Shown one piece after another: positions 1-8,765 of a stretch of 60,245 nt of DNA. Source of the DNA: an uncultured Clostridium sp. (GTDB lineage Bacteria > Bacillota > Clostridia > Clostridiales > Clostridiaceae); contig CAIFEX010000022.1 in assembly GCA_903789665.1 (NCBI GenBank), positions 1 to 60,245 on the forward strand, read 5' to 3'. How positions within the stretch are numbered: position 1 is the stretch's first letter; the number at the start of each line of letters is the position of its first letter. A program made the position numbers and the translations under genes. The notes under the pieces are model-generated. The model ran no database searches and was not told the origin of the DNA. It saw only the letters and a list, made by a program, of their open reading frames with translations.

Positions 1-91
1 TTCTTACTTTAAAATCAGCTCCGGCAAAAGGGAAAGCGGCGGTTCGGTTCCAAAAATTTAATAATTTCAAGTAAAGTTGGGTGTTATAATT

Positions 92-973
92 ATGAATATT
101 AGAGATCTGGAATATTTCAATTCTCTCTGCACGACTAAAAGTTTCACTAAAACTTCAAGACAATTCTATATATCACAACCTTCTATAACCATGGCACTTC
201 ACAGACTTGAAAAAGAATTAGATACAAAACTCATAATAAGAGATCATTCCAGGAATGAAATACTGCTTACAAAATCCGGAGAGGTTTTGGAAAACCATAT
301 AAAAAATATACTTCTGGAAATAAAAAAAACCAAATCAGAAATAGCCCGTATAAACGGTGACAAGATAAAGCTGGGGGTTCCTCCCATAATAGGTGCATAT
401 TACTTTCCACTGATTTTAAAAGATCTGGCTAAAAACGGCCTAGACAAGTGTATTACCCTAGTGGAAACAGGATCCGTAAAAATGAAGGAATTATTGCTAA
501 AAGGCGAAGTGGATATATCTTTCATAGGATCTATAACTCCCATAAAAGAGGAAACAATTAAATCTCATATTCTGACAACAGATGAATTTGCCATTTGTGT
601 AAACAAAAACCATACTTTAGCTAAAAAAGACACTTTGGATTTCAAAGAGCTTTCAGGAGAAAGATTTATTTCTTTAGGTGAAAACTATGTACACAATTAT
701 GTTTTAAAAGAATTATGCCGCAAAAATAACATATCCACAAGTTATTTTTACAACACTGATGAAATTCAGACTGCAAAATCTCTAATAGCCTCAGGTCTGG
801 GAGTAGGATTAATGGTGCACAAGGCCGTCAAAGACACAGATGCCATAAAGACGCTGTCTCTCAGAAACCCCATACATTTTTATATATCTCTGGCATTTAA
901 AAAAGATCACCGTATGGTCCCGCAGGAAAAGAAAATCATAGATATAATACTTGATTCAAGTAAAAAAAATTGA
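92..973 (+). CDS. LysR family transcriptional regulator
   Basis: A 293-residue LysR-type regulator. The N-terminal winged helix-turn-helix covers roughly residues 1-60, with the typical opening MNIRDLEYF and the recognition-helix region TSRQFYISQPSITMALHRLE. The rest is the periplasmic-binding-protein-like effector domain (GEVDISFIG, SLIASGLGVGLM). The reading frame can be opened at a TTG at 77, but ATG 92 gives the usual LysR N-terminus, so I chose it. A strong terminator follows directly. The target genes and effector cannot be read from the sequence. No divergent partner is visible because the window starts here. Confidence 0.9.
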   Translation: MNIRDLEYFNSLCTTKSFTKTSRQFYISQPSITMALHRLEKELDTKLIIRDHSRNEILLTKSGEVLENHIKNILLEIKKTKSEIARINGDKIKLGVPPIIGAYYFPLILKDLAKNGLDKCITLVETGSVKMKELLLKGEVDISFIGSITPIKEETIKSHILTTDEFAICVNKNHTLAKKDTLDFKELSGERFISLGENYVHNYVLKELCRKNNISTSYFYNTDEIQTAKSLIASGLGVGLMVHKAVKDTDAIKTLSLRNPIHFYISLAFKKDHRMVPQEKKIIDIILDSSKKN

Positions 974-978
974 TATTT

Positions 979-1019
979 AATATAAATGCCTGGAACAATA
1001 AACCCCAGGCATTTATATT
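979..1019 (+). terminator. Rho-independent terminator after the LysR gene
   Basis: A near-perfect stem of AATATAAATGCCTGG (979-993) and CCAGGCATTTATATT (1005-1019) begins a few bases after the LysR stop codon and is followed by TTTTC. It ends the LysR transcript. The arms are symmetrical, so it may also serve the opposite strand, where the gene at 1055-1450 ends just beyond it. Confidence 0.8.
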
Positions 1020-1054
1020 TTCAAATTCCCTTACTTTTAAAAAATCACGAAAGG

Positions 1055-1450
1055 TTATAATTTTACAGTCCTCGATTCACCCTTCATGTTATAAAATGTT
1101 GCTTCAGCTTCTTCTGCACAGAAAATTTCAAAAGTAGGATCATCAACACTGTAGAGTTTTTTAAGAGCAGGCATTTCCTCCAATGCCGCACGCTTTGAAT
1201 CCTCAGTTGTGATAAAGCTTGCCTTTCCCTTCAAGCGGATCCATTTATCAGTTCCACATACACCACATATCTCAAATTTAGGGCTGGCCTTCAATTGTTT
1301 GTATACATTTTTCTTATTGCTTGTAGAAAAACATAGCTTGTTCTTATATTTCATCACGAATCCAAAAGGTCTTACCTTTGGTTCAGAACCATCTACAGTA
1401 GCAAGATAAAAAATAGAACTGTCTTTTAAAAATTTAAGAATTTCATTCAT
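1055..1450 (-). CDS. Pyridoxamine 5'-phosphate oxidase-like flavin-binding protein
   Basis: A 131-residue single-domain protein of the FMN-binding split-barrel (PNPOx-like) superfamily. The start reads IFYLATVDGSEPKVRPFGFV, the usual first strands of these barrels, and the middle has LCFSTSNKKNVYKQL followed by FEICGV and WIRLKG. Members of this group are small flavin or F420-like redox proteins, often of unknown substrate; they are not the PdxH enzyme of vitamin B6 synthesis. A good ribosome-binding site lies 5' of the ATG. It is transcribed alone, convergent to the LysR gene. A second, divergent member of the same superfamily occurs at 42025-42474. Confidence 0.85.
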   Translation of the reverse strand: MNEILKFLKDSSIFYLATVDGSEPKVRPFGFVMKYKNKLCFSTSNKKNVYKQLKASPKFEICGVCGTDKWIRLKGKASFITTEDSKRAALEEMPALKKLYSVDDPTFEIFCAEEAEATFYNMKGESRTVKL

Positions 1451-1592
1451 TTTCCCTTTACCTCCCTTAAGTAATCTGCCTTTATTGTTCTATTATATTA
1501 CATACCTTCATTATAAATTGAGTACAAATCCATGTCAACGTGAATTATAAGAAAATATAAAATATTTCTGTAAATTCCTTTCAAGCATTTAA

Positions 1593-4151
1593 CTACACAA
1601 ATTTAAGATGAGATTCACAATAACATGCAAACTTCAGCCTTTCTATTTTAAAATTGGCATCTGCCAGTATCTTCGGCCAGCATTTAATATAATCCATCAC
1701 CTTGATTTTGCTATTATCTAACAAGTCGGTCCATGAGCCATTCCCAATTTTTTTCTTAAGCCAGCGTTCATATTCAGCCTCTGCCAAAATGCCCAATTCC
1801 TTTTCCGTAAATTCAATGGCTTCAATTTTTTTACCTTCAGATACGGAAATCAGATCATAATAAACTTTATAGAGCATATCGGGAATATTCCTTACATTAT
1901 TTCTTACAAATTCCCTTTTATCTTCGCTGAGACTGTTCCAACACCCGTCGGGGGTCAAGTTCATTTTATCACTGCCTTCAAAAATCAACTTGTATCTATA
2001 GTTGAAAGCCTCTGAAAGCTGTTCGACTTTCTCGTTAAAAAATTCGTCTCTCATCAAATGGTGGGTGAATTCATCCTCGTCAACATGTAACCTCAGCTGA
2101 TCTTTAGGCGGTAGATAGGACTGCTCCCACTTTTTTGCATCAGTCAACCTGCTCATTTCCAATATTGCTTCCATGGATCTCGATTCATGTTTATATCTGC
2201 TGATTTTCAAAAGTGCTCTCAGCACACCATTGTCTATTTGAGCTTCACCTCTTTCATTTATAAGATGAGGTGCTTTACGTTCCAAAAGAGATCTGAGAAG
2301 CATCGCCCTCCGGATGATGAACAATTGATCCCACTGATCGTCCGTTTGATTAAGGCCTAAAATATTTACATAACCTCTTAACCTGCTTATAAAGTCAGGG
2401 CCTTTCGCATTTTGAAATTCTTTAAGAAATTTCCCATACTCAGTTTCATCTGAAATATCTCCTCCGCAAAATTCTTCAAATGTGCTGCTGGTTCCCCCTG
2501 CAAATACAAAAATAGCTTTCCCTATGGGATGGACGGAATTATCCTCCCTGAACACACCGTCCTGCATGGGAGCCAGAAAATACTTAAGCCATCCCAATTT
2601 CTTTTCAAAAGTTGAATCGAATTCATCAAAGAATACCAATGGAATTTTACCTATCAAAGAGATGTCCCTTATCTTGTGAAAACTTATAATCAGATCAGAC
2701 AATGTTCGAAATTGAGACAAATTAAAATCCAATTTCTCAATCAGATTCGGAGCCACGCAAGAGGCAACCTCCGTTACTCCAAAAGATTTTCCGGAACCGG
2801 GTGTTCCGAATACTGCAATTGAAAGAGGCCGTATGCTGTTCTTGGAAAGGACATATTCTGACATGAGATTTTTGATGCTCTTGTAGGCCTCAAATTCGTC
2901 TCTGTCCACAGTCTTCAATTTTCCGAACTGTGCTATGGGTATATATTTAAGGGCACTTTCCTCTCCATTTTTAACAATATCATAAGCTATTTCGGCTAAA
3001 TTGGTAGAGCTCTTATCCTTGATAATATACCAACACGACTGACATTCAGTATTATTCGAATTAGGTATTTCAACATCCTGTATATACTCCTTGTATATGA
3101 AGTCATTTTTCCCTTCACTGAAAATTAAAGGACTTGGAAAAACACTTTCCACAATATTCCTGCCAAACCCATACCTGAAATATTTCTGTACGGCCACAAT
3201 TCCTTCACGTATACCGTCATCAATGGACTTATCGATGGGATCATCCTTGTATTTTCCCAAAACCAGGGACTTTGCCAATCCAGCAACAAAGCAGGAAGTA
3301 AGTCCATACATTTTACCCTGAATTCCCTTTATCAAATCTCCCTCAAAAGCGTATGTCAAAAAATATAGTCTGGATTTAGCTTTGGCATTTCCATCATTTC
3401 TATAGTATATGGCACCTTCCAGACCCAATGGTATGATAAGACGGCTGCATCTTGACAGGAAAGCAATACTTGGATTATTTTTTATCTGCCAGACAAAGTC
3501 CAGTGCCGTCCTTTCCCAGGAAAGATTTTTACTTATATTAACCTCTTTGGAGCGCAAATCATCTCCATTTATAACCACTATAGTATTTTTCATATGAAAT
3601 TTTTCTAAGTATTTCCAAAGTTTGCTTGAGCTAGAAGGGTTATCCATTTTATATATGATTGCAGGATGTCTATTTAAATTTTTTAAAGCCGAAGGCCAAA
3701 ATTCATCATTATTATTAAAACCATTGTTTTCATCATCCAATATAACCAAATCCGCATTTTCATCGTCATCTGCAACGGGAAACAGCCCTGGAGCACCAAA
3801 AGGTATTTCTGTAAATCCCAAAAATTCTTTTACCCTATAAACTCTGCTTTTATCTTTATACTTGGATGTTGTAGGAAAAAGCCCCAGTTCAATAGTAGAA
3901 CTTAAAAGCCCCTCCGGTAGATGCTCCCTATCACAGCTTATTTCAGGAGAAATAACGTTAGCTCCCGTTGATAGAGATACAAATTTGGCTAAAAGCAAGG
4001 CTTCGCCTTCACTCAGCCTGCTGTATAGATGCGGATACTGCTGCCAGTTCAAGTCGCTGATATACTCATTGTTAATTTTCCAGAATAATAAATTTACACA
4101 TATATCGCCAGATACGACAATGTTAAAATCTTTTATTTTCACCATTTTCAT
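1593..4151 (-). CDS. AAA-type ATPase with C-terminal RyR-like domain, likely defence-associated
   Basis: A large protein (852 residues from ATG 4151, which has AAGGTGG upstream; a GTG nine bases earlier would add three residues). The Walker A motif GTPGSGKS lies near residue 450 and Walker B (VFFDEFD) near 505, so the middle is an AAA-like P-loop ATPase. The C-terminus has ELGILAEAEYERWLKKK, which resembles the start of RyR domains found in nucleotide-linked conflict systems. The N-terminal third (VVSGDICVNLLFW, RCSRLIIPLGLEGAIYY) weakly recalls a PfkB sugar-kinase fold. The gene begins 21 bases after an orphan hsdS gene on the same strand. No methylase or translocase subunit is present. The ATPase is clear; the RyR and kinase readings and the defence role are inference. 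Confidence 0.7.
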   Translation of the reverse strand: MKMVKIKDFNIVVSGDICVNLLFWKINNEYISDLNWQQYPHLYSRLSEGEALLLAKFVSLSTGANVISPEISCDREHLPEGLLSSTIELGLFPTTSKYKDKSRVYRVKEFLGFTEIPFGAPGLFPVADDDENADLVILDDENNGFNNNDEFWPSALKNLNRHPAIIYKMDNPSSSSKLWKYLEKFHMKNTIVVINGDDLRSKEVNISKNLSWERTALDFVWQIKNNPSIAFLSRCSRLIIPLGLEGAIYYRNDGNAKAKSRLYFLTYAFEGDLIKGIQGKMYGLTSCFVAGLAKSLVLGKYKDDPIDKSIDDGIREGIVAVQKYFRYGFGRNIVESVFPSPLIFSEGKNDFIYKEYIQDVEIPNSNNTECQSCWYIIKDKSSTNLAEIAYDIVKNGEESALKYIPIAQFGKLKTVDRDEFEAYKSIKNLMSEYVLSKNSIRPLSIAVFGTPGSGKSFGVTEVASCVAPNLIEKLDFNLSQFRTLSDLIISFHKIRDISLIGKIPLVFFDEFDSTFEKKLGWLKYFLAPMQDGVFREDNSVHPIGKAIFVFAGGTSSTFEEFCGGDISDETEYGKFLKEFQNAKGPDFISRLRGYVNILGLNQTDDQWDQLFIIRRAMLLRSLLERKAPHLINERGEAQIDNGVLRALLKISRYKHESRSMEAILEMSRLTDAKKWEQSYLPPKDQLRLHVDEDEFTHHLMRDEFFNEKVEQLSEAFNYRYKLIFEGSDKMNLTPDGCWNSLSEDKREFVRNNVRNIPDMLYKVYYDLISVSEGKKIEAIEFTEKELGILAEAEYERWLKKKIGNGSWTDLLDNSKIKVMDYIKCWPKILADANFKIERLKFACYCESHLKFV

Positions 4152-4172
4152 TTCAGCCACCTTTTCTCCATT

Positions 4173-5321
4173 TCAATCAAACAATTCTCCATTAAATACT
4201 TTTTGTGTCAGTGAGTCAAAACATTCCTGCAATTTTTTCAAACTTTTCTGCAGCTTTTCCCTCTGATTTCTTATATACTGTACTGACGCTGCAAACTTAT
4301 CTTGAAATTTTACAGGTGGAATAGGCAATTTCAGGCTGCCGATGACTTCAAGATTCAAAAAAGCCTGGGCTTCACCTGCACAATACTTATACAAAATACA
4401 ATTTTTTAAATAGTTTAATTCATACTCCATAAATATGGGGTTCACCCTATTCTTATCTAATTTCAGCAAAGCCACATTTTTCATGCTGAATTCCTCATGC
4501 AGTGGATTAAAAACGGCATTCCCCACACCAGATCCTATGTTGGTATACAATATATCTCCATATTCCGGATCACATCTCCTGTATATTTTCCGATGATCCG
4601 CTTCAGAGATAAATTTCAAATCCGACAGATCCAGCTTGAAAGGTTTTATATTCCTGCCTGTAATGAATTTGACCCCATTTTCTCCCTTACGGGGAGTGTC
4701 ATGAGTACCATCCGTAATCTTATCACAAACATCTTTCAGCTCCTTCTCTTCCCACCCATATTTATTTAACCGCAGATCTCCGAACATATTATAAAAAATA
4801 CTTTTTATCAGATCTTCCAGAATTTTCATTTGAACTTTTCTCTTATTTATAAGATCTCGAATTTTATCCAATATTTTTACAATCTTGAACTGAGAGTCCA
4901 GATCCAGAACCGGTATCAACTGCTCTCCCAAAATTTTATGCCCGAGATGCTTCTGAACCCCGCATTTCATCTGATTTCCAATTATATTTTGAAATTTAAT
5001 TGACGATAAATAATAAAATAGGTAGTCTCTGTTTAGCAGACTTTGATCAAAGTTTATCTTAAAGAGATTATTGCTAAGCACTCCGTGTCTTCCCCTAAAC
5101 ACAACTCCTGGAGTTCCAGTATTGGCCATAATCAAATCGCCGGCGTTTACCACCTTCTGGCGGTATATGTCCTTTACATATTTTCTCTTGCCATTATCCT
5201 TAAAATCAGCAATATATAAATACCTGATATATCCATCGGCATCACTGTCAATCTGTTTACTTTTGGGTATCTGTACTCCCTGCGCTGCAGAACATATCTC
5301 CTTTAATTTTACAAATTTCAC
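4173..5321 (-). CDS. hsdS: Type I restriction-modification specificity subunit (HsdS), orphan
   Basis: A 382-residue HsdS-type protein with two target-recognition domains, each followed by a long helix. The first half starts FVKLKEICSAAQG and ends LIPVLDLDSQFKIVKILDKI; the second starts WEEKELKDVCDKITDGTHDT and ends LKLPIPPVKFQDKFAASV, the usual HsdS boundary motifs. HsdS subunits read a bipartite DNA site and normally work with HsdM and HsdR, neither of which is in this window. It starts at GTG 5321. It lies 21 bases upstream of the AAA/RyR ATPase and just after a 62-residue protein, so the three are probably one transcript. Either the methylase is elsewhere or the subunit gives DNA specificity to the ATPase (inference). 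Confidence 0.88.
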   Translation of the reverse strand: MKFVKLKEICSAAQGVQIPKSKQIDSDADGYIRYLYIADFKDNGKRKYVKDIYRQKVVNAGDLIMANTGTPGVVFRGRHGVLSNNLFKINFDQSLLNRDYLFYYLSSIKFQNIIGNQMKCGVQKHLGHKILGEQLIPVLDLDSQFKIVKILDKIRDLINKRKVQMKILEDLIKSIFYNMFGDLRLNKYGWEEKELKDVCDKITDGTHDTPRKGENGVKFITGRNIKPFKLDLSDLKFISEADHRKIYRRCDPEYGDILYTNIGSGVGNAVFNPLHEEFSMKNVALLKLDKNRVNPIFMEYELNYLKNCILYKYCAGEAQAFLNLEVIGSLKLPIPPVKFQDKFAASVQYIRNQREKLQKSLKKLQECFDSLTQKVFNGELFD

Positions 5322-5340
5322 ACTGCATTACCCCATTCTA

Positions 5341-5529
5341 TCAGCTTATCCCCTTATCATAAATAATCAGCGCCGTATATTCATTTTGTGCCTGGGCATA
5401 TTTTATGTCAATTATTACTCTATCCTTTAGAGTGACTTCAAGAGTATATTTAATCTCGTTTTCTAAATTTTTCAGTGTATTTTCACACAATCCTTTTATT
5501 CCTATAACACTACTCCTATATGTTGACAT
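5341..5529 (-). CDS. Small conserved-looking protein, possibly Cse60-like
   Basis: A 62-residue protein. ATG 5529 is preferred because GGGGATG lies upstream; a TTG six bases earlier is possible. It has an alternating pattern with VIDIKYAQAQNEYTALIIYDK at the C-terminus, which recalls the small Cse60 sporulation proteins (VIDIKF...YSALVIY). That resemblance is from memory and weak. It is the first gene of the hsdS-ATPase group, 19 bases before hsdS. Function unknown. Confidence 0.5.
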   Translation of the reverse strand: MSTYRSSVIGIKGLCENTLKNLENEIKYTLEVTLKDRVIIDIKYAQAQNEYTALIIYDKGIS

Positions 5530-5552
5530 ATACAATCATCCCCTTATTGACC

Positions 5553-5586
5553 TATTAAAACAAGCATCCTAAATACCGGATGCTTG
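5553..5586 (-). terminator. Terminator of the enoate reductase transcript
   Basis: A perfect 9-bp stem CAAGCATCC (5561-5569) and GGATGCTTG (5578-5586), followed on the minus strand by TTTTAATAGG. It lies between the stop of the enoate reductase gene and the start of the small-protein/hsdS group, so it separates the two transcripts. Confidence 0.75.
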
Positions 5587-5622
5587 TCCTGATGTTATGC
5601 ATATCTTCAGTTAAATTCGAAA

Positions 5623-7626
5623 TCAACAGTTAAGTCCAATTTCATTGGCACTCCACACAGCGTCCATTATATTTGAAGCTTTAAAAGCATCTCCTATTAA
5701 ATACAATTTCGCTATTTTACCATGTAATTTATTATATAATTTCCTGTTGGATTTAAACCCTACACAGATTACAATGCTGTCGGCAGTTACACTTTGTTTT
5801 TTGAACTCCCTGTCAATCAATACTGCACCTTTATCCGTAACTTCAAGAAGTGAATTGCATGTAACAACCTTTATACCATAAAATTTTAGAAGATCTACAA
5901 GCATAATTCTATTCATGTGGGGAATTGGCTTTCCTGCACTCAATATATCATCTTTAGCTTCTACAATGGTGACCTTCTTCCCTGATTTTGCAAGATATAG
6001 GGCGGTTTCACATCCAACAAGTCCCCCTCCCACCATTAAAACACTGTCTCCGGTTTTTTTGCGACCATTTAAAACGTCCACTGCAGAAAGTACTTTTTCC
6101 TTCTCTATTCCAGGTAATTTGAGCTTGATTTCCTTTGCACCTACGGCAACAATGACTGCATCCGGTTTTTCTTTTTCCACAATATCTTCCGTAACTTTAG
6201 TATTAAATACTATCTTGATATTGAGCTCTTTCATCTCGTTTCTGTACCAGTTGAGAAGTCTCCTGTCATCAACTTTGAAATCCGGTGAAGAGCCGGGTAT
6301 GACAACACCACCAAGCTTGTCAGTACTTTCATAAATAACAACATTATGCCCTCTTAAGGTCGCGGTCCTCGCCGCTTCCATACCTGCAATTCCACCTCCT
6401 GCAACAAGTATTTTCTTGGGTACGGGGGCAGGTTGTATATTATAATATCTTTCTCTCCCTGCCGCCGGATTTACAGCACAGCTAAGAGGCTTCCCTTCAA
6501 ATCCCCTCCCCAGACATCCTGTATGACATCCAATACAGGGACGAATCCTCTCAGGACAATTTCCAAGAACTTTCCTCGGCCAATAGGGATCCGCAAGAAG
6601 CGGTCTTCCAAGTCCGACCATATCAGCTGCACCCTCTTCCAGAGCCTTTTCGGCTATTTCAGGCATACCCAGTTTTCCTGCAACTATAACGGGAACCTTT
6701 ACAGCTTTCTTAAGTTTTTTCGTATAGGGAAGATAAAGCCCATCCTTCTGATAAAGCGGCGGATGAGACCAATACCAGGCATCATATGTTCCAACATCTG
6801 TATTCAATTCATCATATCCTGCCTTTTCCAATATCTTTGCAGCTTCGATTCCCTCTTCCAGGTCACGACCTTTTTCTTTAAAATCTTCCTCCGGAAGACC
6901 TCCCTGCCGCCAGTCCTTTATACAGCTCTTTACACTATACCTCAGTCCTACAGGAAAATCATTCCCCAATTTCGATTTTATACCCTGAACTATTTCTATA
7001 GGCAGCTCAAGCCTCCCCCTAAGATCTCCTCCATATTTGTCAGTCCTTCTGTTGAATATGGAAAGAGTAAATTGATCCAGCAGATAACCCTCATGGACAG
7101 CATGTATTTCGACTCCGTCAAAACCGGCATGTTTTGCAATTTCAGCACCCTCAATAAACTTTGTCACTATCCATTCCACTTCTGAAGTGGTAAGTTCCCT
7201 GCAGGTAACAGACGGGTCCCAGTAATTGGGAATATTTGAAGCAGAAACAGGCTGTGCTGCAAGAAGTGTTCCCGGAGCCCCGCTTCTTCCGAAACCCATA
7301 GTCAGCTGGAGAAATATCTTTGATCCATAAGCATGTACCCTTTCTGTCATTTCAGATGAAGTCATTATAAATCGCGCTGGATTTATAGATATGATCGGAA
7401 TTATGCCAGGTACCACCTTATCTAATTCGTTTTCAACTTTTGTAATACTTGTTATAATAAGCCCTGTTCCGCCTTTAGCTCTCTCTACATAATAATCAGC
7501 GGCCCTCTGATTGTAACATCCCTCATTGTCTACAAGTCCAAAGGCTCCCATAGGTGCCATAGATATCTTATTTTTAATTTCCACGCTGCCTATTTTCATA
7601 GGCTCAAATAAAGACTTTTTACTCAT
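5623..7626 (-). CDS. 2-Enoate reductase (Old Yellow Enzyme/2,4-dienoyl-CoA reductase type)
   Basis: A 667-residue iron-sulfur flavoprotein, the length typical of clostridial 2-enoate reductases. The N-terminal part is an FMN-binding OYE barrel (EPMKIGSVEIKNKISMAPMG; active-site region HAVHEGYLLDQFTL). A 4Fe-4S cluster motif C-x2-C-x3-C-x11-C is near residues 362-382 (CIGCHTGC...C). The C-terminal part has two Rossmann motifs, VAGGGIAGMEA near 404 for FAD and VGGGLVGCETA near 530 for NAD(P)H. Such enzymes reduce the double bond of enoates such as cinnamate at the end of reductive amino-acid (Stickland) pathways. A 2-hydroxyacid dehydrogenase lies 63 bases upstream, probably in the same operon. 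The substrate is not determined by sequence. Confidence 0.9.
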   Translation of the reverse strand: MSKKSLFEPMKIGSVEIKNKISMAPMGAFGLVDNEGCYNQRAADYYVERAKGGTGLIITSITKVENELDKVVPGIIPIISINPARFIMTSSEMTERVHAYGSKIFLQLTMGFGRSGAPGTLLAAQPVSASNIPNYWDPSVTCRELTTSEVEWIVTKFIEGAEIAKHAGFDGVEIHAVHEGYLLDQFTLSIFNRRTDKYGGDLRGRLELPIEIVQGIKSKLGNDFPVGLRYSVKSCIKDWRQGGLPEEDFKEKGRDLEEGIEAAKILEKAGYDELNTDVGTYDAWYWSHPPLYQKDGLYLPYTKKLKKAVKVPVIVAGKLGMPEIAEKALEEGAADMVGLGRPLLADPYWPRKVLGNCPERIRPCIGCHTGCLGRGFEGKPLSCAVNPAAGRERYYNIQPAPVPKKILVAGGGIAGMEAARTATLRGHNVVIYESTDKLGGVVIPGSSPDFKVDDRRLLNWYRNEMKELNIKIVFNTKVTEDIVEKEKPDAVIVAVGAKEIKLKLPGIEKEKVLSAVDVLNGRKKTGDSVLMVGGGLVGCETALYLAKSGKKVTIVEAKDDILSAGKPIPHMNRIMLVDLLKFYGIKVVTCNSLLEVTDKGAVLIDREFKKQSVTADSIVICVGFKSNRKLYNKLHGKIAKLYLIGDAFKASNIMDAVWSANEIGLNC

Positions 7627-7689
7627 ATAATTACCTCCATTTGATTTATTTCTTCAATTATAAACCTAATTATTCCAAATTGACAGCTT

Positions 7690-8652
7690 TTATAATACCT
7701 TTTTTAAATGATTTACAGGATAACTTATTTTTTCCCCTCTGACAAATTTCAGGGATTCCTCTGCCACCTTTCTCTCAAGATCATGAGATGCCTCCTCTGA
7801 ATACCATGCCATGTGCGGCGTTACAATTACATTTTCATATTTGAGCAGATCCCTGTTAGCTTCTCTTCCTTCATTTTCCAGGCAATCCAGTGCGGCTCCG
7901 GCAATCTCTTTATTCTCAATAGCTTCCTTTAAATCTTCTTCATTTATAATTCCACCCCGGGCTGCATTTATTATAAATGAAGTGTTTTTCATCTTTTTGA
8001 ATGATTTCCTGTTAATCAAATTTTCATTGTTTTCAAGAGGACAATGAATGGAAATCACATCTGAATTTTCTAGAATTTCATCCATTGTCACTTGAGTGAC
8101 AAATTCATTTTGTTTTGTTTTTTTATAAAATGGATCATATCCTATGATCCTGCATCCCAGCGCCTTTGCTTTTCCGGCAAAATTCAAACCTATCCTTCCA
8201 AGCCCGATTACCCCTACAGTTAAAGAAGATATTCTCCTTACAGGAATTGCTCTGACATAATCCCATTTTACATTTTTCGTATAATTGTTCATGATTACAA
8301 TTTTTCTCGTGAGAGCCAACATTAGAGCCAGAGCATGATCCGCCACCTCGTTCGTTCCATAATCGGGGACGTTGCAAATTTGAATTCCCAAGTCCGTCGC
8401 AGAATCCACATCTACATTGTCTACACCAACTCCATAGCGTATAACCATTTTCAGTTTTGGAATATTTTCCATTACTTTTCTGGTAATTGGAACATATTGA
8501 TTTATAATAACATCCGCATCCCGGCATTTTTCAATTACATCATCCTCACTTGCACATTGTTCCAGTCTGAAATTGATATCTTTCTGATTCAGAATTCTCT
8601 TTTCAATATCAACACTGTCGTGATCGCAGTCGCTTATCACTATTGTTTTCAT
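7690..8652 (-). CDS. D-isomer 2-hydroxyacid dehydrogenase (CtBP/phosphoglycerate-dehydrogenase-like)
   Basis: A 320-residue NAD-dependent dehydrogenase. It shows GVIGLGRIGLNFAGKAKALG for the nucleotide-binding loop, the catalytic arginine in NAARGG, and the catalytic histidine in VTPHMAWYSEEA. The length fits C-terminal-binding-protein-like 2-hydroxyacid dehydrogenases without an ACT domain, so it is unlikely to be the serine-pathway SerA. It is probably co-transcribed with the 2-enoate reductase downstream (63-base gap). The pair suggests reduction of a 2-oxo acid to a 2-hydroxy acid and later of an enoate, although the dehydratase that would link the steps is not here (inference). Confidence 0.87.
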   Translation of the reverse strand: MKTIVISDCDHDSVDIEKRILNQKDINFRLEQCASEDDVIEKCRDADVIINQYVPITRKVMENIPKLKMVIRYGVGVDNVDVDSATDLGIQICNVPDYGTNEVADHALALMLALTRKIVIMNNYTKNVKWDYVRAIPVRRISSLTVGVIGLGRIGLNFAGKAKALGCRIIGYDPFYKKTKQNEFVTQVTMDEILENSDVISIHCPLENNENLINRKSFKKMKNTSFIINAARGGIINEEDLKEAIENKEIAGAALDCLENEGREANRDLLKYENVIVTPHMAWYSEEASHDLERKVAEESLKFVRGEKISYPVNHLKKVL

Positions 8653-8720
8653 TTTTAAAACATCCCCTTAAAAAAGCATATAATTTTAATTCATTTATAT
8701 CAATTTTATATCAAAAAAAT

Positions 8721-8757
8721 AAAAAAATCACAGAGAATTGATTATTCTCCGTGACTT
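8721..8757 (-). terminator. Rho-independent terminator of hcp
   Basis: The arms TCACAGAGAAT (8728-8738) and ATTCTCCGTGA (8744-8754) pair with one mismatch. On the minus strand they are followed by TTTTTTTATTTTTTT. The hairpin sits directly after the hcp stop codon. Confidence 0.82.
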
Positions 8758-8765
8758 TTCAATTT

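Noticed and set aside
1-76. Short open frames at the left edge (for example one ending at 61 and one ending at 74) that might be the tail of an upstream gene
   Set aside because: Too short to judge and no family match can be made from about 20 codons.
6433-7185. A 250-codon frame opposite the enoate reductase gene
   Set aside because: Composition is that of an antisense shadow, and the opposite strand has a full motif set.
8135-8527. A 130-codon Cys-rich frame inside the hydroxyacid dehydrogenase gene on the same strand
   Set aside because: Its Cys, Asn and Lys composition is that of a shifted frame of the real gene, and no ribosome-binding site or domain is seen.
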